In this document: positions 24,501-39,500 of the stretch, piece after piece
Numbering within the stretch: position 1 is the first letter of the stretch
Layout: each line of letters opens with the position of its first letter
Source: Siphonodentalium dalli
Taxonomy: Eukaryota > Mollusca > Scaphopoda > Gadilida > Siphonodentaliidae
Length of the DNA: 64,000 bases
Direction of reading: 5' to 3'
Assembly: GCA_032622095.1 (NCBI GenBank)
Contig: CP136062.1
Span: 132,079,282-132,143,281, forward strand
The notes under the pieces: generated by a model
Told to the model about the DNA's origin: nothing
The model's input: the letters and a program-made list of their open reading frames with translations, nothing else
The model's database searches: none
Translations under genes and position numbers: made by a program

Positions 24501-27500
24501 CTTGATAATTATTCATCTGATAAGAGATTCAACCTGTATGGATATTGTGGTCGTTTGAAGTCACTAAACATGGTTAAAGATTTTTGTCACAGATGTGATA
24601 ATTGCTTGTCGTACTACAGTTGTCTCACATGTTTATCTACAGAATTGGCTAACACTATCAACATGTAGGTTTGCTGCCACTAAATCTGGTGATTTCCAGC
24701 CGGTATATATCTCTATAGCAATATCATAGCAACACAACTCACAGGTCACATGTATGTGCAACTGGAATCTTGCTATTGTCTTTCTATCTCTTAATTAGGC
24801 TTCTGCGGACGTTCAAGACTCGTTTCGATGTGAAATCATGCAACACGTTCGATTTTATTTGAAATTTATCTCATTTAACAAAAGGGAGATAACTGCATAT
24901 ATATGTTTTAATCATTATGTTACTGATACCAGACTGGACTCCTTGACCTCTAGATAAGGACTTCCAGTGCACTGAATGGATTTCCCAAAGGTCACCACCC
25001 GATTGTCGTCCTTCCACGCAAGATAGTCCATTCACGTGCACTGTTATTTTGTGACTTTTTCAAATGAATGATTTGTTGTGATTCATAATAATTTCATCAC
25101 TGAACATCCCGACACATAATTCAAATGACATATTGTTTTATTTAAACGGTACTGACACTCATAGTCTCAATTACAATGATTATTCCAAGTAATGAATTCC
25201 AACAATTACCGCCATGGTTGGTAATTGAATTACTCCCCTTGCACCCTGACTCCTGTCAAATCCCTGAAAATCTTTTCCTCTACAGTATTCGCAATACAAA
25301 TGTACATTCTTCTGGTCCTATTTCATTTATGAATTAAATTCTCAAGTATAATCAGCCAATTATTAAAATGTATGGCCACGATGAATTGATAAATTACTCG
25401 TCTTCTACGTTTCTATAATCGCTGGCGATGAAAACAAATTCTTAATGTTGCTGAATTTTCTATTACCATGGTTCGATTCGATGTGAAATCTTCACCAGAT
25501 TCGAATCGAGGTTCGATTCCACGAAAAAATCGTGATTTGCAGGAGCCTACTGTTAATGCTATTGTCTTTCTAACTGGTAATAAAATCTACCCCATATATA
25601 TCAGATTAACATGTCACATGATTTCGTAACAGTATTAGAAAGAATGACTGAAAGAAATTTGGCGTGATGCTGTGTTGGTCATGGGCAATGGTGTTTTATA
25701 ATATAAGCATTAGCAGAGGGTTTAAGTGTTTTTTTTTAATCTACAGGATACCTTGTCTGTTTTGGTATACCAGCTGATATGAAAAAGGTCTCAGGAGATT
25801 CTGATACGACACCAAAGTAAGTAGCCAGTCTCAGTGGAATGGCTCACACAATAGTTCCCGAGTGAGTGAAAACCAAGGTTCCACATGTGTCATGCTTAAC
25901 CCTTCCATCATTGGAGCTTCCTGAAATATTGCGAAAAACCCTGTGCCAATGCATTGTCTTATATATGCACATATAAGAGAATATATTGGCCTAACAATAT
26001 TTACCTTGTAAGCCAGTGCATTATCTTATATATGTGAGGCTCCCTATGGCAGATTCACATTTATAAGAGAATGCACTGGTACAGGATTTTTAATGCTGCA
26101 CCAGCGCAGCTCCAATCATGAAAGGGTTAACCCTTTCTTTACTGAATGGATTATCCCATCAGTTGTAAAAGTAGACATTGGAATGGTCTATTATTCATTT
26201 GGCGAGGTGTTTAGGTACTAAAAGCAGACGGCAGACAGAAAAACAACTCACAAGCAGAATTATTCATATTCATAGGTGGGAAATGTACAGATAATAAGTT
26301 CAAAAATCGACCTATGGTCTTATCCGAACATTTCCTAAGGGATCTACTCATACAATATTTAGTAAAGAAAGGGTTAAATGTTGTGAATGGATCTTAATAG
26401 TATAGCTTGTCAAATGACATCTTCAATCTTTACTTACATGGTGTGATGTTCATAAATGCTATACGATCTTGTCTTCTTTGTGAATAAGACATTGCTCCAT
26501 TAACTTCATGGCTCCTACACATCTGTACTGAGTACCGATGTAAAATGTCATGCTGTGTGCCTTACATCCACAGTATAAGGCATTGGAGTAGCGGGCATCA
26601 ATAATGACTTAGAAAAATTACCGGTGTAATCCATTAATCCTTCCATGACTGGAGCTTCTTCAATCTATGGGAGACTCGCATATATAAGAGAATGTACTGG
26701 CACAGGATTTTTAATTGCTGTACCAGCACAGCTCCCGTCATGAAAGGGTTAAACCAAATAATATTTTTTAAATATGATAAACATAATACAGGTTGTGAGA
26801 CAAATCATATCATTTGTTTTTTTTTCAGGGCTTTATCTGACCTTGCAGCATATGGTCCTGGGTGCAGAACAACAGTGCCAAGCTTCAACCCATACTCTCG
26901 TAGTCCACCGTTGACTGGTGCTGATGTGCTGTCTATCAGCAACTTCTTTAAAGTCAGAGAGAAGGTAGTAATAATAATGGATAATTTTTTATCCCTTTCA
27001 TGACGGGGAGCTGTGCTGGTACAGCATTTAAGTTTGTGTGCCAGTGTATTCTCTTATATATGCGAGTCTCCCATAGAGAGCATCACATATATAAGAGAAT
27101 GCACTGACTGCAGACATGCCGGTGCTAATTCAAGATGGCTGCCATGACCACGGAAACCCTATGGTGACACTCTACAGTTTCGAATGATCAGTAGGGGTAA
27201 ATTTCTTAGAATAGATTACCAGTGTTTTCTGACACCATGGGTGTGGCAATAATTATTGAGAGAAGGTTAGTTATGAATTTGTCGATTTTTAGAGGATGTC
27301 TTGAGTTTTGAAAAATATTGTTTCAGGTGACCTTGGCCCCACCAGAATCAAGTAGTAACACTGCGAAACAGTGGCTCCAGACACCAGCATGACTTTTTAA
27401 CACCTAAAATTTGTCATCTGCATGAAAAATATTTTTTTGGAAATCACAGTGTGGTGAGAAGTTTGAACTTATTTTTATATTATTGTGAGGAAACAGTGTT

Positions 27501-30500
27501 CTTCCAGACAACATAGGTGGCTTTGCTCCGAAAAATCTTGTTTTTGTGTCCCACAGGCCTGAAAATCACTTATTTTGGCCATTTTTGCATCAAAATTTAA
27601 TTTTTCAGGCACACAATCAAGGGGCATATATCTAGCTACCCCCATTAAAATGATAATTGCGTATCAAAATCTTAAAGCCTGGTATGTGCTCAACCCAGGC
27701 ATATACACATTGTATATGTGTTGTGGGTTCACATTTCAGTTATCCTATAGGTCATGTGGTATTCGTACCTTAACATAACACCAGAAAATGTAGCAGATGC
27801 GACAAATAAAATGCAACATCACTGCATAAATCCATATAAATTGGATCATATAATTATATGCTATTAGGTCTGCACCCATGGTGATGAACATTGTCATGTG
27901 ACCCATTCAGAGGTGGTTATAATATAAATTAAAGAGGTAGGATTTGTGTCACTGCCTACAATATATCAACTGATAATAACACAGTAATATTCAAAGCGAC
28001 ATTACTAGTGGTTACATTTTTTTTTCACGGATATTTGATGGGTAAAGCAGCTACATGTGGCCCAACCAAATATTACCCAATGATACCTGAGATACACCAC
28101 ATTAACCATATACACCCACAATCTATGTATACATGTGGCACTGGGGCGTACATTTGTTGTACTGTGTGGCATCAAAATAGTTAAATCAGAAAATTCTGCT
28201 GCTTTATATTTTTTTTTTAGGTGATATCACTTTAAAATCAATAATGTTGGAATTGTTGGTATATCCTAATACCCCAGAGCTCTATTGACTAATGTATTAT
28301 CCAAGTTGAGTTACAGTGTCATTGACACTTTCATTCATTGATTGTTATTTGTTTTAAATGTTCCTGAGGTTTATAGTTCATTTTAACTGTCATTCATCTA
28401 TGCATCTCCTTTGCAGAAACCAAGACAAAAGCCTAAAGTCAAGCCGAAAGTAAACAACAAGGATATGGACAGAGTTAGAGAAATGGATAAAACCAAAAAT
28501 CAGAAGAAACTACCAAAAGTGGGCCCAACACGGATCTATGATGTTTCTAGTCTAATGGCAGTTCACAAATACCTGGCAGAGCATTACATGTATGTTACTG
28601 AAAATATAAATTTTATAAAAAATGAAACTTGTTATTTTAATCTATATATTGAGACCAGTACCTCTCTCTCTAAAATTCACTATCACTAAATAAAGAGCAC
28701 ATACATACACTATACATATCTCAAAAATCATGATATACATATTTTAGACATAGATAGAATGACACAAGTATGTGAACCGGTTAACATTATTGCAAGAGAT
28801 TGTTGCGACGATAGCTGTAGGTTCGAGTTTTACCTTGCGACACGACAAAGGCGTGAAATAACATTAAAGGTACTCAATCCGACGGTTCCCATTTCATCAA
28901 GTTATTACAATAACATTTCTTCAAAATACGCTTTAGTTATCAGATTAATTACAGCAAAATAATACTAACCACTGTCAACTATGGTATAAAATTTCCCAAA
29001 ACGTGTTATTTGTTCAATGAAATATGGCCATATTATCACTTGATTATCACAAAATTTGGCCTTATTACCACTTGATTTTAGAGTTATCCATCTTCATCAG
29101 CAATTTTGTCTAAGATCGTTGGAGGCCACAAATAAGTACATATCTTGAGAAATAACACATTTCAAAAATCGATATGATCACTGAGCTTTGATGGGTGGGT
29201 TCCTCGACTCGAATCAAATATTTTTTACCCCCGAAGCCAAATAAATAGTAATTTTGGAGTGTTAATTTGGATTATGCATCTTTAACATGTTCACCCAACT
29301 GTGTTGTTCTATGTTTATTGCACACCCTGAAGATTGTAGCTTGTAATATACTGACATTTAGTTCGATATTGTTTTATTTAATTGAACAAACGTGTGCTTT
29401 ATGTAGACTATACCCAGCTATACCTCATAATTTAGTGAAGATATTTTCTGTTAAACCCAGTCTAGGTTGGGGCTGGGGGAAAGGGGTGCACAGATTTCTC
29501 AGTCGTAACAATGATAAATGTTTGTAGATTTTAACCGAATTTGTTACATAACAACGGTTTCAATATGCGACATTTCGTTATGGGAGAACTATCATCAATA
29601 ATGAATATAAAGAACAAAGTGGATCTGTTTCTCAATCTTCATAGTTGTGATGTCTATAAAGACTTTTATATTTTTGCACATTTACCGAACGCAGGCGCTT
29701 TGGCTCCCGTTAATTCTCATATCTTTTCAGCCTCGATCTGAATGACTTGCCAAAAATGTGTAAACATAATGCGAAGGAGGCTGCTTCTGTAGGACGGAAG
29801 GACCTCATACAGGTAATAGATTTCACTTAATATCAAGTTATTCCATTACCCAGAATATATACCTGACCAGAACTCATATCATAAAATCACAGAAAACAAT
29901 TTTTCACATATGTTTTATGATTGCAAGTGGCTTTTTATTATGCCCCCGATCTCCGATGGAGATTTGGGGGTATATAGTGGAGCCCTCCGTCCGTCCTTCC
30001 GTCCGTCCGTCCTTCCATCCGTCCGTCCTTCCGTCCGTCCGTACGTACGAACGTTTCAACTCATAACTTTGGTTTCGCTAACTCAATTCAGTTGATCTTT
30101 GGTATGCTAATAGACCAGCCGGGGGGACAAGATTTCCCCATAACTGCGGTTTCGTCCGCCCATTTTTTCCAGAGTTAAGCCCCTTTTTGGACTTAGAAAA
30201 TTCAGTTTTCTGTGGCATACGAACGTTTCAACTCATAACTTTGGTTTCGCTAATTCAATTCAGTTGATCTTTGGTATGCCAATAGACCAGCCGGGGGGAC
30301 AAGATTTCCTCATAGCCGTGGTTTCGTCCGCCAATTGTTTCCAGAGTTACGCCCCTTTTTGGACTTAGAAAATTCAGGTTTTTTTGGTTTCCAGATGATA
30401 ACTTGATTTTGGATTGTTTATTTGCAAAAGCCGTATTACCAATATCGCAATACAGGTCAAGGTAAAATTTCGGTTCAATCGGATAATTTTTGTGAGAGTT

Positions 30501-33500
30501 ATGACCCTTTTTCGACTTAAAAAATTCAGTTTTTTTTTTAGAAAATTCAGTTTTCCTTCTATTTTTGTGGCACCAGACCAAATTTGAAGCTAATATAGAA
30601 CAACATGTGGCATTTTTATAGCGCTTAACCAGAAAGTTTCTCTGATTGTACAGTCGGGGGCGTTACCTCCGCCCAGCGGTGCACTTGTTTATATGGAGAA
30701 ACATATTTGACCCTGGCTTGTGTTTGGATATTCCTGCAAAAAACCATAGCCTTAACCCTTTGATAACTGATTATTTACTGATGAGTATTCTCTTGATTTC
30801 CATTTATTCATTAATAAGGATTTCCCTGCATATGAATACAGAGATTTTTCTGCCTGGTGTCTGCTTATAATACCATTATCTCATATGTACAAATGAAGAT
30901 AAACCATTCCATTCTATACTTTTGTAAACAAATGAGAGAACCTATTCAGTAAATACGGGGTTAAATATGCTGGTTTGAAAGTCTGAAATAGGTATTCTAT
31001 AAGGTTGCCACGACTATTAGTTTTCATAATCGACTAATCGACCGTTATAGTCAACGGTTAGTCAATTAATCATTTATATATGCGGCCTATATTACACCCA
31101 GGTAAAGATGTGATCAATACGAAATTACAATGACTACTTTACATACAGTCTGAACACAGTTTCAAACTGTCAGTCAGCAGGCTTGTCATTCTGAGGCCCC
31201 CGCCCGTCATCGGCCACCTAAACTCAAATTTACGCGGCAGGTAAACGTACTCCTCATCGTTATTGCCGCAGAAATTTTTAAAACATCTGTCCAATCAATC
31301 AATGTTTCCCGTGAACATGCATCGCAGTGCTAATTAAAAGCATGCGGAATTGTCGCATACTTATTGAAAACGGACTATAGTTAGTTTTGCAGAAAATCCC
31401 ATTGTGAATCGATTGCGTCACCTGACATATTATAGCACTTAATTTTATTTCGCGGGCTTCCGTGTGTGTGTGCGCGCTGCCTGTTACTGTACTTTTAGTT
31501 TTGTTATTCAAAGTGCGTGCAGCGCGGTGGGGGGGGGGGGGGGGGGGGGGTATATACGTTACCAAGTTGGAGAATGTAATGTATGTAGCACGAATAAGTG
31601 ATGACACAAACTTGTTACTGATTAACTGTCTAGTAACTATGGACATTCAATGTCCCGCGAACTTTGTTACTTTGTCAATAATGATCAGTATTAATGGTGA
31701 ACGTTTTACAGTATAAATTTGAAAAATGAAATATAGATGCAGTCCCATGCACGTCGTCCATTTTGGATATAATGATCGCTAATTACTGGTCCATAGGAAC
31801 ATAAATTCACAGTTTATAAGCAATGGCAAGGCCGTAACACGACATCAAATGCACACCGAACTCTTTGAAGATGACCGCCAAACGTCGGCTGCGATATCAA
31901 AGGAAGCTGCATCAAAAGTGGCGACAGATCAGGCTGTCGGGCAGTAAATTGTGCTACATACACTTAACTTTTACTTCCAGGCATGGTATTTGTGCATAGC
32001 ACTGCTTAAATACACATATGGAAGTGCAGTGTGGAATTCTATCCGTTACTCCCTTCCGTACCCACTCCCAATCGGGGCTATAGCCCTCGTAATCTGACTT
32101 GGGCACATCATGCTGATATTTTGATTATTAACCCTTTCATGACAGGAGCTGCACTGCTGCAACTTTAAAGATCCTGTGGAAAGTGCATTCACTTATATAT
32201 GCGAGTCTCCCATAGGGAGCCTCACACATATAAGAGAATGCACTGGCTTACAAGGTTTAGGTAAATATTGTTAGGCCAATGTATTCTCTTATATATGCGA
32301 GGCTCCCTATGAGAGACTCGCATATATAAGAGAATGCATTGGTTTTCGCAATATTTCAGGAAGCTGCAGTAATGGAAGGGTTAAATATCAAAATAACTGA
32401 TTCTCCTCATTTCCAACGGACTTTAAGCCCTGCACGATGAAAATATTTCAGTTGTATGTATGTATTTAGATTCTTTGATCATAAATATGTCATAATAGTT
32501 TTCCAATAAAACTCTACTCCAAAGTTTTTGATTTCATTGTAACACCAGTGATTTTAATCCATGGTAGATCTTATGAATTTTCCTCTGTCCATATTGTCAT
32601 TTACACTTTCAGAAAACATATGAGGACAAGTAGTTCTAGATATGTCCTACTTTGAGAAAAATATGAATACATGTATAAACAAAAGAATATTCGATAAAGC
32701 CACCTTCTGACTCAGATAGGTCTTCATATATCCAATGAACCTTGCAACAGAATTTATAATAATTTAGAATCGTTTCTGACAATCAAACCAGATGTACCTC
32801 TACATCACAAATATGTAATGAATCCCCCCACAATTACATGCAACTAAATTTCTTCTTATGATTTTTTCAGTTATGGTCTGTTGTATCAGTTATGACTGAC
32901 AAGAAACTGAAGCCGTCACCTTCTCCTGATGACGGGCCACCCTGGGCAATGCTTCCATGTGGAAGGCAACTCCTCAAATGCCTGTAGGTGTAAACTTCTC
33001 TATAGAAATAACAATCTCATATGATATAAAATTGATATGCAGCTAGTTTGATATGAAATTATGAATACAAATAGCATTGTTATGGATGATAGAATTGATG
33101 GAAGATTAATTAATACAATCTAATTTGGGATTTTGTTTACCTGAGAGTAGGGGCTTCACAGAGCCAGAAAACTCTGCTTGCCCAACTTTGTCACGTGCAT
33201 TGATACAATCAAAATATAAGCTTAGCATAGAACAATCAGATTTAGGGGTCAACCAGCAAACTACTCAATTGTAGAAGCTTTTGGCCTTCACAGAATTTGA
33301 TGTACAAGAAAAATACATTTTCAAACCACATAAAACACAATGAATTTGTTCCGATGGATGTACAATGTTCATTTTTGCTGTGATACATATGTGTTATATA
33401 CAGAATGTGTTTGTATCGATGTATGTATCTCGACGAGGCTAATTTTCTTGGCCAGATAGCGACGAGGCAACCTTTCGCCGAGTCGCGATGTGGCCAAGAA

Positions 33501-36500
33501 ATCTAGCCGAGTCATGTTACATGAATCGGTACAAACACATTTGTGTATATAACATTTTAGGAGTTTTTTAAATGCCAAAATCGTTGGATTTGTGTCCGAC
33601 AATTAGCCCATTTTACTGAATTTTCTAAATCCTGCAAGTTCACGCAAATATGCCTAACAAAAATTGAATTCAATGGAGAAAAACTCTTAAAACCTGCGTT
33701 TTTTATATAATTGAATAATAAATACTCAACAAATACATATCAGTTACTTTGTGATATGTTATACCATAATACCCATGAACTAATGTCAAAACAGAGGAAC
33801 TATTTTTTAATAGTACGCAAGAATATACATTGGAATGTTGTTTTTATTTTTCACGCGATTGATGTGACGTCAGTTAATTCATGATTTTGAACCAGCGGAT
33901 GTTATATTTATCGCCAATTCGTTATCGCCAATTTTGTCAGGGAATTTCATAAGAAATGGTAGATAAATGATGTTACCTCATTTCCCACATTTTACTGCAT
34001 GCTTTTATATTAAAGTATGATTACTTTATCTTGAGTTAACTGTGTGGATGTACATGTATTACAACTGAATTATCCAGTTGCTTTCTTTAACCAATCTCAT
34101 ATATTGACTCATCTGCAGAATCTCACAGAATGAATATCCAATACTGAAACAGTGATATCATCAATTTCAGGATGGATTTTTACAGTAAGCTTCACGATGT
34201 TCAGACATTAGCCATGCTATGCTGTATTTTCTGGACAAAAGAAGACTCAGAGAAATCTCAGAAATCAACAGCCAAATCAAACCTGGAATACGTGCCAGCA
34301 AATGTAAGCTCTCATTATTTAAAAATTGATTCTGAGGCATACTCATTGAGTTAGGAATATATTATGTCAATATCATTGAAATCATTCATGCCATTTCTGT
34401 AATCATTGCCTCAGCACAAACACCTAATTTTCATGTTTTATCTGGTTAGCTAGAATTATATATTTTTAATTAATAATTTTCAGGAATTGTGGATTTTTTT
34501 TAGCAAATATCTCTTTATATATTTAAATCTATTAACTAAAGAAAATCTAAGAAACAACTACTGCCAATTAAAGATATGTTCACAGTGGCTAAAGTTACAA
34601 CATTTCTCATATTCAGTTGATTTATGAAATAATAAGTCAAATGTTGTTGATATAAATAGCTATTAATTTTCTTTTTATTTTGCTTACTTTTTAATGCTTA
34701 TAGCGAACAAGAAATTAGTCAGCATTATAGCTTCTTAATTTTGTTTTTATAGACAGTCACATGTCCTCCTCATGTTGTGGGTATATTATTTCATAGAGAA
34801 ATGGTTTCAGTACAGATCATATTGAAATCTAATTTTAAGACTTCATATTATCTTGATGATAACTCAATTAGTCATATTTCTATCAGGCAGCTTTCTGATA
34901 ATCTCAGTTTCATGTGACATTCTAGATATGTAGTTTGATACATTTTGAATGCTATTTTAGGAGGATTCTGATGGTCAACAAGATTCGGTCAGTTCATTTT
35001 CACTAATCCGAAAACTCATATATATGTAGCTTGGTTTTTAGATCACCGTATTTTTAATAGTGAGGTTTAGCCACATGAACATGTAACTTATAATGTGTGT
35101 TGCCATTGCCCATGAAAGTCACCTGACTCACATGACTATTTCGCCTACACGTACACGGTCATTCCATTTAGAAGTTTTGTGTCCAACATGTAGCAAAGAG
35201 AAATAATCCAATCTTCTAATAATCGAAAGAGTGACCAATGCTAAGAAGGCAGTGTGACAATGGGATTTGTCTATGCAGATTACCTTATTTTGATTGAAGT
35301 GAATTAAGCATATGGGTGGTGTGGACAGATTGTACTCACCACCTGAATGTTGTTTACACGTTTTGATACATGTTGAGCCAATAATAAACTTGTAGGTTTG
35401 GTGCCATGAAATCATTTGACTTTTCAAGCTCATTTCTTTAGCAATACCATTGTAACACGCGTTACAATTTCGCATACATATGGCTAAACCTGGCTATTGA
35501 GTAACTCTGTAGGAGGGGCTCACATATTTTTATTACCTCAACAAACATGGTTATATTAATGTTATTTAAAGTCAAGGTAGTCAACATAAGCTATTGTCAT
35601 GGTTTTGCATTAATCTTCATTCGTGAATATGTCAGTAGGCAGGAAAGCTGGAGCAAGGAGGCATGGTGGGGAAATTTATGTTTGGATATATTCGGCGCTT
35701 GCAAAGTTTTCTATCCATAATCTAACTTGGACACACATTCTGAACAAACTATATACCACTCAATTCCACAACATATATAGAGGATATCTACACTTTGGTT
35801 TGATATGGAAATTATCTCATGAGTGATGACAAAAAAACGAATTTCCACAAGTGGAAATTCATTTTTTTGTCATCACGAATGAGATAATTATCATATCCAA
35901 CCAAAACGTGTAGATGTTCTGTTTATTATACGCTCCGCTCTGTTGGCCCATGACTCAACTCGAAAAAAGAGTAAAAAGTGCAATTTGTATACCCAAGGCA
36001 CAGCCATGGTAATGAGCTTGTGCATATGAAGATAGTGCCATTTTTTCGGACAGATTGGTTCAAGGATAAAGTGGCTAACATCATAGTATGTTAAACAAAA
36101 AAATTTAATTGATCACATTTTACAATTTTTATAACCTGAACACTCAATGGTGAAGCGATGTTAACTCATCTAGTACCGAATCACTTTTAATTTCAACGCG
36201 GATGGATATGAGTGAGATTAATATTATCCATCATGACCTGGGGTGTGGGATGGAAAAATCTCACCCAAGGGGCCAGATATTTGAGCCGGACACGAGGCTT
36301 GCCGACTGTCCGGACCAAATATCTGGCCCCGAGGGTGAGATTTTTCCATCACACACCCCAGGTCATGATGGATCATTTTTCTCCCAACCCAAGAGCCACA
36401 TTCCGATTTTTTGTTTTATACCAATCTTTGGCACATTCCAGTAACTTCGTAACGGTATATCTGGGGAGAAATCTGACTGGGATGATGTCGGTATATACCA

Positions 36501-39500
36501 AAGGTATATACTCTATAAACAAAGCGCGTTACCCGTGCGCGCAGGGTTAATACGTTAGAGTGAAATCGACACGGTTTTGTGAAAACGACATGGATACGTC
36601 ACATCGTTGCACCTGCATAAATTCCGAGAAACGCGCATATTGATATGAAGTATATACAACTGGACTAATCGTGTTTGTCATTGGAAATGACCATATCGAT
36701 ACCATTTAGAAAAGGAAACATGTGAATATATGACAGACAAATGTTAGTTAGACGCGTTCGACGATTTATTGCAACGATGACAACTGTTCGAATGTGGAAT
36801 TATTTCGTTCATCATTTGTGAAGCGGCTATTGTTTACCTGTTACGAAATGTGCCAGTGGTACCAGTTTCGCTTGGGGTCTTCCGTTTTATGGAATATGTT
36901 CGCAAATTAGTCGTTTATATTTCATGTTATATATGCAACTCTGTGTCTGCAAGTGAGGTTATGTTGAAGGTTTTTCGTGTTTAACAGTTGAGGCTTATCA
37001 CCATTTGTATTAGCGTCCACGAATTCATCCGTATTTATTTACTTGAAACGTGAAGTATAACTGGTTGGTCGCCATTGTTTTTATCTGTTTTAATTCACAC
37101 AAAACATGATGACGGATAGTTAAATTAGTTCCGGCTCTTAATTAAATAGGTAAAGCAGTCACTTGGGTGGTGTGAGATAGATGGTCACGTGTTATGTGAG
37201 ACAGGGAAATATCACCCAGCTATCTCACACTGGCTGCCTGTGCTAAAGTGTTTAGGGGGTGGGAGAAATCGATATCTCACTAGACGGATAATGGTTATTA
37301 TTTTATGCAAAAATACTACTATTTGATAACTTAGCATATAATAAAATGCTATACCTGGGATAGGTGTATCAGTATCCACATCATTGCATGATATGCCCTT
37401 GCCCATAATTAATTGACACAAAGCATTTCATTTTAAATGGACATGGCTCCTTTAAACCTTAAGAATTATGTAAACATGTTTTTGAAGTCTGTACAATGTA
37501 GATTGACAAATACATGAAATATCAGTCTACGGACCTTATATTGTCTGAAAATAACTTAATGAAATCACAACTATTTAAAAAAAAAATTCATATACAGTAA
37601 TGCTCTAAATAATCGACTCCTTAACCACAGCAGAATTATGGGTAATTTTTCAGGATTTAGTCGGAAATATGGCTTGTTGCCATTCATCGGAAATCTCTCG
37701 GTGAGAACTTTCCGATGAATGGCAACAAGCCATATTTCTGACTAAATCCTGAAAAATTGCCCATAATTTTGCTGTGGTTAAAGAGTCGATTATTTAGAGC
37801 ATTACAGTAGATTGTGACAGACGCTCTTTAGTTATACCATCAGGAATAGACTGATAATTATTGCCCGTTATTGTTCCATGCTGAAGAAACAAATTAGGGT
37901 CCCAACTTTTCTAAATTCTTTGATTAAGTTTTCCCGCAGCATATAAAGTCCGTATAAAAGTATTTGACATATTTATCGACCTAATTTGATTACCAGAATA
38001 GGACTGTGGAAAATGTCGCAAACGAGCAATTCTAGGTATAATTTGAGGCTCCAAACTGCCATTTTGCTTTAACCCTTTCTATTCTAAATGGATTCTCCCA
38101 TTCAGTTATAAATGTATACCATGGAATAGTCTTATCATTCATTTGGAGGGGTGTCCTGAAAAAATTATCATCAAGAACAAAAGCAATCATATTCATATGG
38201 TGAGAAATGGGGTGGGAAATGTTCAGATATGTTCAACAAATGATCTATGATCGTTTGTTGAACTTATTATCTGAACATTTCCTAAGGGAACCACTTGTCA
38301 ATGAGTATTTGATATATAAAGGGTTAAATTGAATATATATTTGAGGAGCCCTCCATAATTTGCTAGCCCTTCCTGCCCTTTCTTGCTTCCGGCGTGCCTG
38401 TCTATATGATTATCCACAATTCCTCCTGTTTTTGGACATTGTATCCTTTTACACATTCTGCAGTCCCAATTTTTATCTGATTGCCATGAATTTTGGAGTC
38501 ATATGTTTACAGTATCCGAAATACCAATTGTTTTTTAACCACCTACCAAAAATATCCTTACCAAGATGTATAAATATAGCATATGTAACTAGTGCCGATA
38601 CTTAAACTGTTTGTCTGTGAGGGGATTTGAGCATCTATTGGGCGAGGCTCTGCTGTGTTCAATAGATTCAAAATCCACCGAGAGCAGACATAGACAGTTA
38701 AAACGAGAGCATTAGCTACCTATTTTCATTTATCCATCACACGAAAGTTGCCTTTTGGTGGGGAAATCTGTCATTTTCCTAAGTTTTTCATTCGTTACTT
38801 TAATGACACCCTGTGGGCAAACTGGAGTTCAGCTTAGATCGAAATAATTGGTTGATTTTTGTATTCTAAGCTGGCCTTGTTCTAATAGTTTATAGATGTT
38901 TTAGAGCGAAAGCACATATCCTTTTACGCATTTTATATCAATTACTGTGAAATATGGATGATATAAACCTCCCAAACTCACATTGGCATGACTTAGGCCA
39001 GTTGATGTCCATAGTTACCTGCAAAACTTGCATATATTATTACGCCATGAAAGTAGTACCTCCCTAATACAACTTTGTTGACCTAATAAAGCTACCTTGA
39101 CATAATTAACGTAACATTTGTTAGACAGGCTTTATGTGGGCAATAGAGGTAGTGAGCGCTGGATAAAGCATGTTTATAATATTTTTGTCAACTTGTAACA
39201 TTAAAATATAAATCGTATCCCCACTCCCATGAGTTGAAACATGTTATTCCACACTCAGAATGTTAATCCACTCTCGGAACTGAGTCATGATGTCATTTGT
39301 TGTTCAGTATCCTTGCATGTTAAGTTAATGGAAAAGGTTGGTTAAGTTGTAGCTTCGGGAAAAGTGGTAAATCTAAAGATGTGTTTCATTGTGGTTTGGG
39401 TTGTTACAAACTGATAGAGAAAATATAAAAACAACAGAGCTCTAACAGTTCTGAGTAGCGTATAAGGTTTTTCTTCTCGCGAGATGCGAGGATTATTTTC

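Noticed and set aside
31299-31716. Frames across the poly-G tract on both strands
   Set aside because: Created by a homopolymer whose length is uncertain; no homology.
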